Shown one piece after another: positions 1-5,950 of a stretch of DNA of 8,136 nucleotides. How positions within the stretch are numbered: the stretch's first letter is position 1; every line of letters starts with the position of its first letter. The DNA comes from Verrucomicrobiales bacterium (GTDB lineage: Bacteria; Verrucomicrobiota; Verrucomicrobiia; Verrucomicrobiales; Verrucomicrobiaceae): assembly GCA_003453085.1 (NCBI GenBank), contig DMMK01000629.1, forward strand, positions 1 through 8,136, given 5' to 3'. The notes below the pieces were generated by a model, which saw only the letters and a list, made by a program, of their open reading frames with translations, did no database searches and was not told the DNA's origin. The position numbers were made by a program, and so were the translations under genes.

Positions 1-350
1 AGACAGAGTTGCGTGCTTCGGAAACTGAAAGCATACGAGGCCACCTCCCTCTCAAGTCTCCAGCGAAACCGCCAAGACTCAGAACATTTTAAAGTGATAT
101 TTGTCGCCAAATCAGAAGCTCGCCGAACCAATATCCAAGCTGCTACCGCGAAGGTTCATCGAGCCCGCAGGATGTTCAACGTATTCGGGCATGCGGCAAC
201 GGCTGTTGCTGTCCTGTCAGGATTGAAAATCTTACACCATGGGGATGCCGCCTCGTCAAGTCCCGGAGCATGAGGTCCGCTGATACCATGAGCTTCGGAG
301 GTGTTTGCATCCTGCAAACGTCCCAACAAACACCAAAGCTCATTCAAATT
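1..350. other. Left-edge region with no defensible gene
   Basis: This stretch precedes the first convincing gene. A + frame is open from the left edge to a TGA at 271-273, so the tail of a gene starting outside the window cannot be excluded. Its predicted peptide has no recognisable motif, a biased Ala/Ser/Arg composition and no family resemblance I can name. The opposite-strand frame over 156-419 is antisense to the primase start and looks spurious. I found no tRNA or convincing promoter. The one notable structure is the inverted repeat at 288-343, listed separately. Confidence 0.5.
288..343. repeat. Interrupted inverted repeat with two exclusive folds upstream of the primase gene
   Basis: The outer arms are ATGAGCTT (288-295) with AAGCTCAT (336-343), and GGTGTTTG (300-307) with CAAACACC (327-334). 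All 16 pairs match perfectly, with a small asymmetric internal loop (CGGA against A) and a 19-nt apical loop. A second fold pairs GTTTGC (303-308) with GCAAAC (314-319) around ATCCT. It reuses bases of the outer stem, so the two folds compete. A purine-rich GGAGG (297-301) lies at the edge of the stem. The structure ends 7 nt before the ATG at 351. It could be an operator, a translational control hairpin or a recombination/replication site. The repeat is directly visible; its function is inference. Confidence 0.7.
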
Positions 351-1403
351 ATGGCAAAACCATTCATTGATTTTGGAGCGGTCAAAGCGGCCGTTTCTTT
401 TCAACAAGTGCTGGATCATTACGGCTTAACAGCCAAGATGCGCGGCACTCGTAACGGCGACGGGATGGAAGGCTCTTGTCCCTTCCATCCCGATGTGGGG
501 AAAGACACTTTCAAGGTGACTCTCTCAAAAAACTGCTGGTTCTGTCATCACATAACCTGCAAGTGCGGGGGTAACCATCTGGACTTTGTGTCAAGGATGG
601 AAAATTGTGATGCGCACGAAGCTGCACTTAAAATAGATCAGTGGTTCAATCTCGGGCTGGCTGGCAAATCTGAAACATCATCAAGCAAGCATGACGCAGC
701 GAATGCTAAACCGGCTGTCTTTAAAAAGTCAGCCGGTGCAAGTCAAAAGCCAGCTCATAAAACTGAAGAACCCAATGATGAAGCTGAGAGTGATCCCAGC
801 GAAAATCAGCCGCTGTCCTTCACTCTGGAGAATCTGAAGACAGATCACGAATACATAATTGAGCGAGGTCTGACCGAAGATACTGTTAGAGAGTTTGGGT
901 TGGGGTTTTGTGCCAAAGGAACGATGTCAGGTCGTATTGTGATTCCCATTCACAATCCTGATGGAACCCTCATCGGTTATGCTGGACGTTGGCCAGGCCC
1001 ACCGCCTGAAGGACGCCCTAAGTATAAGCTGCCGAACGGCTTCCACAAAAGCGCGGAGGTGTTTAATCTTCACCGTGCCGTTAGAGAAGGGCAGGGGCTT
1101 CCATTGGTGGTAGTTGAAGGCTTTTTCGACGTCATCAAGCTTTGGCAGCTTGGTTTTCATCGAGTGGTCTCTCTCATGGGATGCTCACTGTCTGCCAAGC
1201 AAGAAGCAATTCTTGTGGAGGCATCTAGCTCACGCTCGGGCATCGTCCTGATGTTCGATGAAGATGATGCTGGCCGTGCGGGACGTGAAAAAGCCCTGCT
1301 TCGCTTGGCCAATCAAATGTTCGTGCGTGTAGTCCCCCTTCCTGAGGCGGGATCGCAACCTGAGCATTTGAGTGCAGATGAACTCCACAACCTCCTGGAT
1401 TGA
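351..1403 (+). CDS. CHC2 zinc-finger/TOPRIM mini-primase of a mobile element
   Basis: A DnaG-type primase-like protein of 350 aa, expected to make RNA primers for DNA replication or transfer of an element. The N-terminal zinc finger has C43-x2-H46, then C62-x2-C65 and C70-x-C72, followed by GGNHLDFV as in CHC2 domains; there are more Cys than the usual four ligands need. Residues about 103-155 form a low-complexity Ser/Lys/Ala/Glu linker. Residues about 160-245 resemble the N-terminal part of the DnaG catalytic core, and the TOPRIM domain follows with Glu256 (VVVEGFFD) and the DxD pair D303/D305 before AGRAG. The protein ends soon after TOPRIM and has no helicase-interaction or helicase domain, unlike full DnaG of about 600 aa. 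ATG 351 is chosen because MAKPFIDF fits the start of the domain; in-frame ATGs at 270 and 288 would run through the inverted repeat. No clear ribosome binding site is seen. Confidence 0.88.
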   Translation: MAKPFIDFGAVKAAVSFQQVLDHYGLTAKMRGTRNGDGMEGSCPFHPDVGKDTFKVTLSKNCWFCHHITCKCGGNHLDFVSRMENCDAHEAALKIDQWFNLGLAGKSETSSSKHDAANAKPAVFKKSAGASQKPAHKTEEPNDEAESDPSENQPLSFTLENLKTDHEYIIERGLTEDTVREFGLGFCAKGTMSGRIVIPIHNPDGTLIGYAGRWPGPPPEGRPKYKLPNGFHKSAEVFNLHRAVREGQGLPLVVVEGFFDVIKLWQLGFHRVVSLMGCSLSAKQEAILVEASSSRSGIVLMFDEDDAGRAGREKALLRLANQMFVRVVPLPEAGSQPEHLSADELHNLLD

Positions 1404-1416
1404 GAGGCAAACTCTT

Positions 1417-1746
1417 ATGGATGTGTATTGCACAACCTGCGGCGAGCCTTGGGATCATTATCATCTCAAGTCACATGCGGTTCACGAAACTGATCTCAGT
1501 GCTATAGACATTGAGCGGTGGAAGAGGCTGCCGGTCAATGACCGTCTGCTCCCCCACTACCGGGCGAAATTTAAAGCCGTCGGTTATGAATTCAGCAAAA
1601 CCATGATGCATGTCATTCGCTGCCCTGGATGTCCAAAAAACGCCCAACCTGATCCTGATCGGCTCAGAACCAAGCAACTTTTTGAGGACATTTATGGCGA
1701 CGATTACGATGGCATCGTCATCACCTTCAACGAGCATCATCTCTAA
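1417..1746 (+). CDS. Small zinc-ribbon protein of unknown function
   Basis: A 109-aa protein with two CxxC pairs, C5-T-T-C8 at the extreme N-terminus and C69-P-G-C72 in the middle, consistent with a four-Cys zinc ribbon. The N-terminus (CTTCGEPWDHYHL) also carries His residues. The C-terminal third is acidic (DIYGDDYDG) and ends NEHHL. There is no signal peptide or membrane segment, so it is probably cytoplasmic. ATG 1417 is preferred over the in-frame ATG at 1372 because GAGAGG at 1402-1407 gives a well-spaced ribosome binding site, the longer form would overlap the primase gene, and CxxC then falls at the N-terminus. It lies 13 nt after the primase gene and overlaps the next gene by one base, so the three probably form one transcript. 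Its function is unknown; a DNA- or RNA-binding accessory role is inference only. Confidence 0.75.
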   Translation: MDVYCTTCGEPWDHYHLKSHAVHETDLSAIDIERWKRLPVNDRLLPHYRAKFKAVGYEFSKTMMHVIRCPGCPKNAQPDPDRLRTKQLFEDIYGDDYDGIVITFNEHHL

Positions 1747-2030
1747 TGGATAGACTTCCTATCGAACCCAAAATTCAATTGGGCTTCGTCTGTGCCACAC
1801 CGGGGGCATTAAGTGTTCTTACCGCCCTGGAGATTACCACTGCTTTGCTGCGTCATCAACGCGGCGACTGGGGCGACCTCAGCAAAGAAGACATTGAGGA
1901 GAATGAACTTTCTCTTCGTGAAGGGTTTAGAATTCTCTCCGCCTACCCAATGGCTGGTGACGAGAAATTCTGGATCATCACTGAAGCGGATCGCACCGTG
2001 ACAACGGTGCTGCTTCCCTCAGAATATTGA
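1746..2030 (+). CDS. Plasmid/ICE-associated small protein (GDWGDL...WIITEADR family)
   Basis: A 94-aa cytoplasmic protein. Residues 11-40 form a hydrophobic segment rich in Leu, Ala and Thr, ending in LLRHQRGDWGDL (35-45 region). The second half has EENELSLREGFRILSAY (51-67) and WIITEADRTVTTVLLPSEY (76-94). From memory this matches small hypothetical proteins common on proteobacterial plasmids and integrative elements, often with conserved GDWGDL, RxLSAY and WIITEADR blocks. No biochemical role is known to me. Its start codon overlaps the stop of the zinc-ribbon gene (TAATG), which points to translational coupling. The near-invariant C-terminal block suggests a structured, conserved function rather than a random frame. 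Confidence 0.82.
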   Translation: MDRLPIEPKIQLGFVCATPGALSVLTALEITTALLRHQRGDWGDLSKEDIEENELSLREGFRILSAYPMAGDEKFWIITEADRTVTTVLLPSEY

Positions 2031-2148
2031 AGAGGCCGTTAGGCCAAAATCTCGCGTGCGTTACATCAAAGCGCCGTCCCGCTTCAAGCGCGAGAGAATC
2101 CCACAAGAAGCAACCTGCTGTAACAGGCGGACGGCAACCGAGAGTAAA

Positions 2149-2664
2149 ATGAAACAGCTCGAATTATTCAAGTTAAATCTAGGCCGCCAAAAACCAAAAA
2201 GGCGAAGACCGAAATCGAAACCCCAAGAATGGAAAGTGGTAAGCCTCCGTGAGTGTCCAGCTCCCGAGCACTTAATGCAGATGGATTCACCAGAAAAAGC
2301 AGTGGAGTATTGGCGACATCACATTGCAACAACACCACATTTTAATGCGGATGTGGAATGTGTTGCAGTGCTGGTGCTCAATACGCGATTAAGGATTACC
2401 GGACACCATTTGGTGTCTATTGGCACACTGGACGAAGCCATGGCTCAGCCGAGGGAGGTTTTTAGAATAGCGGTTATGGCTGCCGCGAGTGCGATTGTGT
2501 TGATGCACAATCACCCAAGCGGAGATTCAACGCCCAGCGCCGCTGACGATACCGCTACAAGGCGTATAAAGGAATGCGGGCAGCTCCTACACATCAAACT
2601 ATGTGATCACATTATTATCGGTCATCGACGCTATTTTTCCTTCCGCGAAAGTGGCATCATATGA
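2149..2664 (+). CDS. Stand-alone RadC-like JAB/MPN+ domain protein
   Basis: A 171-aa protein of the RadC/UPF0758 type. It carries the JAMM metalloprotease-like metal site: Glu70 in the first strand (DVECVAVLVLN), then H120-x-H122-PSGD with Asp133 placed as in HxHx10D. Chromosomal RadC usually has an N-terminal helix-hairpin-helix region. Here that region is replaced by a short, very basic stretch (Lys/Arg-rich, residues 12-24) that could bind nucleic acid. Such short RadC proteins are typical of phages, plasmids and genomic islands, and despite the name their role is not settled. ATG 2149 (MKQLELF) is chosen; a GTG at 2056 would add 31 residues with no recognisable fold. GGCC-GTTA-GGCC at 2034-2045 in the 118-nt gap could form a small hairpin. 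A strong terminator follows 18 nt after the stop. Confidence 0.9.
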   Translation: MKQLELFKLNLGRQKPKRRRPKSKPQEWKVVSLRECPAPEHLMQMDSPEKAVEYWRHHIATTPHFNADVECVAVLVLNTRLRITGHHLVSIGTLDEAMAQPREVFRIAVMAAASAIVLMHNHPSGDSTPSAADDTATRRIKECGQLLHIKLCDHIIIGHRRYFSFRESGII

Positions 2665-2682
2665 CTCGCAATAAAAAACATC

Positions 2683-2714
2683 GCCTCATCAGATTTTTTC
2701 TGATGGGGCTTTTC
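2683..2714 (+). terminator. Rho-independent terminator closing the radC-side module
   Basis: GCCTCATCAGA (2683-2693) pairs with TCTGATGGGGC (2699-2709) around a TTTTT loop. The stem is 11 bp with one G-U pair, followed by TTTTCATT. An A-run at 2672-2677 precedes the stem, so weak termination from the other side is possible. It sits 18 nt after the radC-like stop and separates the two modules. Confidence 0.88.
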
Positions 2715-2762
2715 ATTCTAAAATAAATGAGAACCAGCCCAATTCCGCACAATCAAATCATG

Positions 2763-2779
2763 GAACCCGCCTGAACCCG
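2763..2779. repeat. Short tandem direct repeat GAACCCG with 10-bp spacing
   Basis: GAACCCG occurs at 2763-2769 and again at 2773-2779, exactly one helical turn apart, in the noncoding gap between the terminator and the first metal-resistance gene. The placement would suit a regulator binding two adjacent half-sites, but seven-base matches are short and chance is possible. No regulator gene is present in the window to support the idea. Confidence 0.3.
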
Positions 2780-2810
2780 GAAACGCTTGGCTGGCAGTTC
2801 AATATCCCGC

Positions 2811-2838
2811 TTGACCTTCAGTTTTTGGCTATGATGAT
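2811..2838 (+). promoter_or_regulatory. Candidate sigma70-type promoter for the metal operon
   Basis: TTGACC at 2811-2816 matches the -35 consensus at five of six positions. GATGAT at 2833-2838, 16 bp downstream, matches the -10 consensus at four of six. An alternative TATGAT at 2830-2835 is a better hexamer but only 13 bp away, too close for normal sigma70 use. Initiation would fall at about 2845, almost on the ATG at 2847, giving a nearly leaderless transcript. The palindrome ATGATCAT (2834-2841) overlaps the -10. This is a prediction from base patterns only. Confidence 0.4.
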
Positions 2839-2846
2839 CATCCCAA

Positions 2847-3233
2847 ATGAAACGCCTGTGGCCCATTCTCGCATTCATCCTTCTGGCGCTCATGGTGCCC
2901 AGTACGGTGTGTTGCTTGCTGCCACAGAAGGTGGAGAAACAACATTCTGGGTGCTGTTCCCATGGCGACGAGGGGCATGAAGCCCCAGCAATGCCGGATA
3001 TCTGCCCTAGCGACACCATCGCTCAGAGCTATCTGCCTGAGATGGTGACGATGCCGGAAATGCAGATGGTGGAGCTGATCGGTATCATACAGGCTTTTGC
3101 CTTGCTTGATCTCGTTGAACAAGCCGCTTGCCCTGTGCCGATGCCAACGACGGCACCGCCCGAGTTAAGAACGACTTGGGCATTTGTGAGACGGGCTGCA
3201 TTGCCTGCACGCGCCCCTGCCGCACTGGCCTGA
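2847..3233 (+). CDS. Exported Cys/His/Met-rich small protein of the metal-efflux operon
   Basis: A 128-aa protein starting with a signal-peptide-like segment: Lys/Arg at 2-3, then a hydrophobic core to about residue 23 ending in VCC. No good lipobox is visible. The next segment has C36-C37-S-H39 and H44, candidate soft-metal ligands. Residues 66-74 carry four Met (EMVTMPEMQM), a spacing reminiscent of methionine-rich Cu(I) sites. A hydrophobic stretch (78-90) follows, and the protein ends with PPELRTTWAFVRRAALPARAPAALA-type sequence (104-128). From memory, similar tails occur on short proteins next to czcC/cusC genes. It is probably the first gene of the efflux operon, with a 104-nt gap to the channel gene. 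Binding metal in the periplasm is inferred from residues and context, not from a named domain. Confidence 0.7.
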   Translation: MKRLWPILAFILLALMVPSTVCCLLPQKVEKQHSGCCSHGDEGHEAPAMPDICPSDTIAQSYLPEMVTMPEMQMVELIGIIQAFALLDLVEQAACPVPMPTTAPPELRTTWAFVRRAALPARAPAALA

Positions 3234-3285
3234 TTTGCCGTGCGCTACGTCCGCCTAAAAGGTGGTGACTGAATGCGCCGGAAGT

Positions 3286-3311
3286 GATGCACCCCGTCCA
3301 GAGGGGGCATC
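3286..3311 (+). promoter_or_regulatory. Stem-loop in the leader of the czcC-like gene
   Basis: GATGC (3286-3290) and CCCC (3292-3295), separated by a bulged A, pair with GGGG (3303-3306) and GCATC (3307-3311) around a 7-nt loop GTCCAGA. The structure ends 26 nt before the chosen ATG at 3338. No T-run follows, so it is not a standard terminator. It may protect a processed mRNA end or influence translation of the channel gene; that is inference. Confidence 0.4.
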
Positions 3312-3337
3312 TTCGTGCCTCGTGGCGAGGCCGTTTC

Positions 3338-4648
3338 ATGCCTTTGCTTGCCCTTCAACCTGCTCTTCTCATGCGTTCCCTCTGTTATTTCGTCATTATC
3401 ACGGCTTTGCCATCGCTCCCTGCGGCGGAGACCAAACCTGCCGCCAGTTCGATTTTAGAACTTGTTTCCCGCACGCTGGAGGCCAACCCGGAGATTCGCT
3501 TCTATGAGGCGGAGATTGCCTCGGCGAAGGCCACACGCAGTACGGCAGGCAGGCTTTCAAATCCTGAACTGAGCCTCGAAATCGGGCAGAATCGCGTCTC
3601 ATCGGCAGACAGTCGTTCAAATGGCCTCGCCTTCTCCGCTGCTCTGGCGCAGCCCATCGAATGGCCAGGGCGGCTGGGGCTGCGCAAGGCGATTGCGAAT
3701 CGTGACATCACCCTTGCTGAGCTTGGTTTGGAACGCTTTCGCTTTCATCTCGCCTCCCGAGTACGAGTTCTGGCCTACACGCTCGCAGCACAGCAGGAAA
3801 TATCCGCTGCGGCCAGTGAGGTAGCTTCACGTTATGCGGCTTTGCGCGAGGTGATGGTGCAGCGGGAGCCCGCAGGTATTGCCCCCCAATTGGAGATAGT
3901 GACCATTGAGGCGGCGGCACTAGTAGCGGAGTCGCGGGCAGCGACAGCCGCTGTAGCAGTGCAAAAGATACTCTTGGAACTGAACCAGCTCATGGGCCGC
4001 CGTGCCGACACGTCTCTCGTGGTTAAGCGATCCGGGTTTGACATGAAGACCCCACCCTCCCTTGACTCATTGCTGGGCACAGCCATGCAGAACCATTACG
4101 ATCTGCGTATCCGGCGCACGGAGCTTGAGCAGCAGGGGTTCAAAGTCGAACTCGCCAAAAACGAACGTTATCCCTCTTTCACCGTCGGTCCCTACGTTGA
4201 AGTTCAGAACACGAAAAGCCAGGAGGATCAAACTGTCGGTGGACTCGGCATTTCCTTTCCGCTGCCATTCTGGAAGTCTGGCAAAGCCGAAGTCGCCTCG
4301 GCGGAAGCCCGCCTGTCGCAAGCTCAGGCTACATTAAATGCTGCCCAGCGGGAGGTCGAAAGGCTGGTCACTGAGTCTATGTTGCTATTCAAAACCCAGC
4401 AGTCACGCGTCCTGCTGTGGAAAGGGGATGCCATCACGAGATTCAGTGAAGCGGCAACACTGGCGGATCGACATTACCGTCTTGGCGCAGTCCCCACAGC
4501 GACCTTTGTCGAACTCCAGGACAAGTATCTAGAAGCGGTCGAGTCCATCAGCGAGGCGCAGTCCCAGGCGCTCGAAGCCGGGCTCATGCTGGAAGAACTC
4601 ACTGGCGCAATCGGCTCTCTCATCACCCTCAGCGCACCGAAACCTTGA
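3338..4648 (+). CDS. czcC: CzcC-like outer-membrane efflux channel (OEP/TolC family)
   Basis: Outer-membrane and periplasmic tunnel of a tripartite HME-RND metal pump, about 436 aa, the usual size for CzcC/CusC. An N-terminal hydrophobic segment ending near LPAAE looks like a cleavable signal peptide. The two OEP repeats are visible. The first starts near ILELVSRTLEANPEI and includes NPELSLEIGQNR (N75 onward). The second follows a Thr/Ala/Glu-rich helical region, with FPLPFW and a long Ala/Glu/Gln helix. The tail has Y380-RLGAVP, then FVELQDKYLEA, typical of the last helices. ATG 3338 is chosen because GAGG at 3327-3330 is well spaced; 3371 (MRSLCYF) is the main alternative and would give a more compact signal peptide, while 3284 has no support. 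The adaptor gene follows after 12 nt. The substrate is not given by this protein. Confidence 0.9.
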   Translation: MPLLALQPALLMRSLCYFVIITALPSLPAAETKPAASSILELVSRTLEANPEIRFYEAEIASAKATRSTAGRLSNPELSLEIGQNRVSSADSRSNGLAFSAALAQPIEWPGRLGLRKAIANRDITLAELGLERFRFHLASRVRVLAYTLAAQQEISAAASEVASRYAALREVMVQREPAGIAPQLEIVTIEAAALVAESRAATAAVAVQKILLELNQLMGRRADTSLVVKRSGFDMKTPPSLDSLLGTAMQNHYDLRIRRTELEQQGFKVELAKNERYPSFTVGPYVEVQNTKSQEDQTVGGLGISFPLPFWKSGKAEVASAEARLSQAQATLNAAQREVERLVTESMLLFKTQQSRVLLWKGDAITRFSEAATLADRHYRLGAVPTATFVELQDKYLEAVESISEAQSQALEAGLMLEELTGAIGSLITLSAPKP

Positions 4649-4660
4649 CCTGCACCCACC

Positions 4661-5353
4661 ATGAAACTTTTACTTTCCATCCTTTGCCTTCCCATGGCCG
4701 CAGCACTCAGCAGTTGCAGCCAATCCGCCGCCAGTCCAAGTCACACAGCCGCACCGGAAAACGGCGCACAGTTTAAAGAGGGCAAAGGTGTTTCCCTGAC
4801 CAAGCTCATGATGGAATCCATCGGCCTGCAAACGGCTGAGGTTCAGGAGGAAAAAATTGCACCATCCTTCACCGTTAATTTGCAGTCCATTCAGCGGGGA
4901 AGTGAAGCCAGTGGCTGGCTTACTGAAGCCCAAGCCCAGCAGGTGAAGCCCGGCATGGATGTGGAAATCAGCTCCACCAAAGGCAACGTGCTCCGCATCG
5001 AGAAGGCCCCCTATCTGACCCTCGGTGACTATGAAGTGACGGTGCAAACAGCAGCACCTGTTGAGGCAGGTGCCGCTCTCACGGCGACCTTCCGCTTTCC
5101 TGCCAACGATGCCGTCACTGCGATTCCAAAAGCTGCACTGCTCACGACCGCCGAAGGCACGTTTGTCTATGCCAAGAACGACGAGTTTTACCTGCGTACG
5201 CCGGTTAAGGTTGGATCAGCAAGCGGCGAACATGTGGAGATCACCGATGGCCTTTACACCGGGGATGAGATCGTCACCACGCCTGTGATGTCGCTCTGGC
5301 TTGCCGAACTGCAAATCCTGCGCGGCGGCAAGGCCTGCAACTGCGGCCACTAA
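4661..5353 (+). CDS. Short lipoprotein adaptor of the efflux system, apparently hairpin-less
   Basis: A 230-aa relative of RND periplasmic adaptors (membrane fusion proteins, CzcB/CusB type), about half the usual 350-500 aa. The N-terminus is a lipoprotein signal with lipobox L16-S-S-C19, so it is likely lipid-anchored. Residues about 41-78 resemble the strand that opens the adaptor core (ESIGLQTAEV). Residues about 85-147 look like the beta-barrel domain (WLTEAQAQQVKPGMDVEI) and 150-215 like the membrane-proximal domain (AIPKAALL; GLYTGDEIV). The lipoyl and alpha-helical hairpin parts expected between about residues 78 and 85 are missing, yet the frame is intact. The C-terminus ends ACNCGH, a possible metal ligand cluster. 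It sits 12 nt after czcC and 9 nt before the next gene. It could be a naturally reduced adaptor, a metal chaperone derived from one, or a deletion product. Confidence 0.75.
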   Translation: MKLLLSILCLPMAAALSSCSQSAASPSHTAAPENGAQFKEGKGVSLTKLMMESIGLQTAEVQEEKIAPSFTVNLQSIQRGSEASGWLTEAQAQQVKPGMDVEISSTKGNVLRIEKAPYLTLGDYEVTVQTAAPVEAGAALTATFRFPANDAVTAIPKAALLTTAEGTFVYAKNDEFYLRTPVKVGSASGEHVEITDGLYTGDEIVTTPVMSLWLAELQILRGGKACNCGH

Positions 5354-5362
5354 ATTACAGCC

Positions 5363-5950
5363 ATGTTCTCCCTTGGTCTCCATCCGCACCAACAGCGCAG
5401 CAAGATCGCTTGGATATTGCTGGTCGTTCTGTTACCGCTGTTCATCGTGCCGTGGAGCCAGGCGCATCAGGGAAAGTGCTCACCCCGGATGCCAGCGTGT
5501 GAGATGACCTGCTGCAAAGGCATGTTGTTAGACAACGCCGCGCACCACTCGGAGTGCCCATGCCAGGATTCTGACCAAGGCTGTGACTGCTCTTGCTGCC
5601 TTCATGTCTCCTCATCCATGCCACCTGTGGTTATGTGTGCTCCGCAGACCTGCCCGCTCGACGCCGAGGGCGCTCGCCCATCATCACAGCGCGGGCCTTC
5701 ACGCACAGAGCAGCCTCCCTTGCCGCCGCCAAAGCCGCCGTCCAACTTTCACCTCGTCGGCTCTCCGCTGACTTCAATTTTATCAAAACATTCAATCTTA
5801 CTTATCTATGAAAACATTGTTCCTGTCTCTTGCTCTCATCCTGACCCTCACCGGTCTCTATGCAGCCACCCAATCCAGCACGGACGCGAAGTCCAACTGC
5901 TGCCTTCCTGCTGCTTGCTGCACTGGTGGTGCTTGCTGCGCCACGGGTGA
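5363..5950 (+). CDS. Exported Cys-rich small protein, C-terminus uncertain
   Basis: A 195-aa frame whose first about 130 residues look like a real protein. A hydrophobic segment at 15-32 (signal peptide or anchor) is followed by a domain with 12 Cys between residues 39 and 97, including C50-C51 and a C74-x-C76-x-C78-C79 cluster, plus His61-His62. Next come MPPVV and a Pro-rich stretch (PPLPPPKPP, 118-126). This signal, Cys/His, Pro-rich layout resembles the small protein at 2847-3233 and suggests periplasmic metal binding. The frame then runs 143 nt into the metallothionein-like gene in another frame. The tail there reads Cys, Leu and His largely because TGC repeats are read out of phase, so the true end is doubtful: either a genuine long overlap or a lost stop/frameshift near 5755-5807. 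No clear ribosome binding site precedes the ATG. Function is inferred. Confidence 0.55.
   Translation: MFSLGLHPHQQRSKIAWILLVVLLPLFIVPWSQAHQGKCSPRMPACEMTCCKGMLLDNAAHHSECPCQDSDQGCDCSCCLHVSSSMPPVVMCAPQTCPLDAEGARPSSQRGPSRTEQPPLPPPKPPSNFHLVGSPLTSILSKHSILLIYENIVPVSCSHPDPHRSLCSHPIQHGREVQLLPSCCLLHWWCLLRHG

Noticed and set aside
13..273. Open + frame of 86 codons before the primase gene, ending in an ATGA junction
   Set aside because: It needs a GTG start, has no recognisable motif, and its amino-acid composition looks like a chance frame; a partial gene from the left edge remains possible but unsupported.
288..343. Integron attC-like site
   Set aside because: The arms do not show the expected RYYYAAC/GTTRRRY core-site pairs, and no integron integrase is in the window.
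1993..2010. Perfect 7-bp hairpin GCACCGT-GACA-ACGGTGC inside the 94-aa gene
   Set aside because: It lies in the conserved coding block reading RTVTTV, where Thr/Val codons give symmetry by themselves; no T-run follows, so it is not a terminator.
2727..2774. 15-codon frame between terminator and metal operon, possible leader peptide
   Set aside because: No ribosome binding site, it lies upstream of the likely promoter, and it has no runs of regulatory codons.
4670..5047. 125-codon minus-strand frame across the adaptor gene
   Set aside because: It is antisense to a convincing lipoprotein adaptor and has no family signal of its own.
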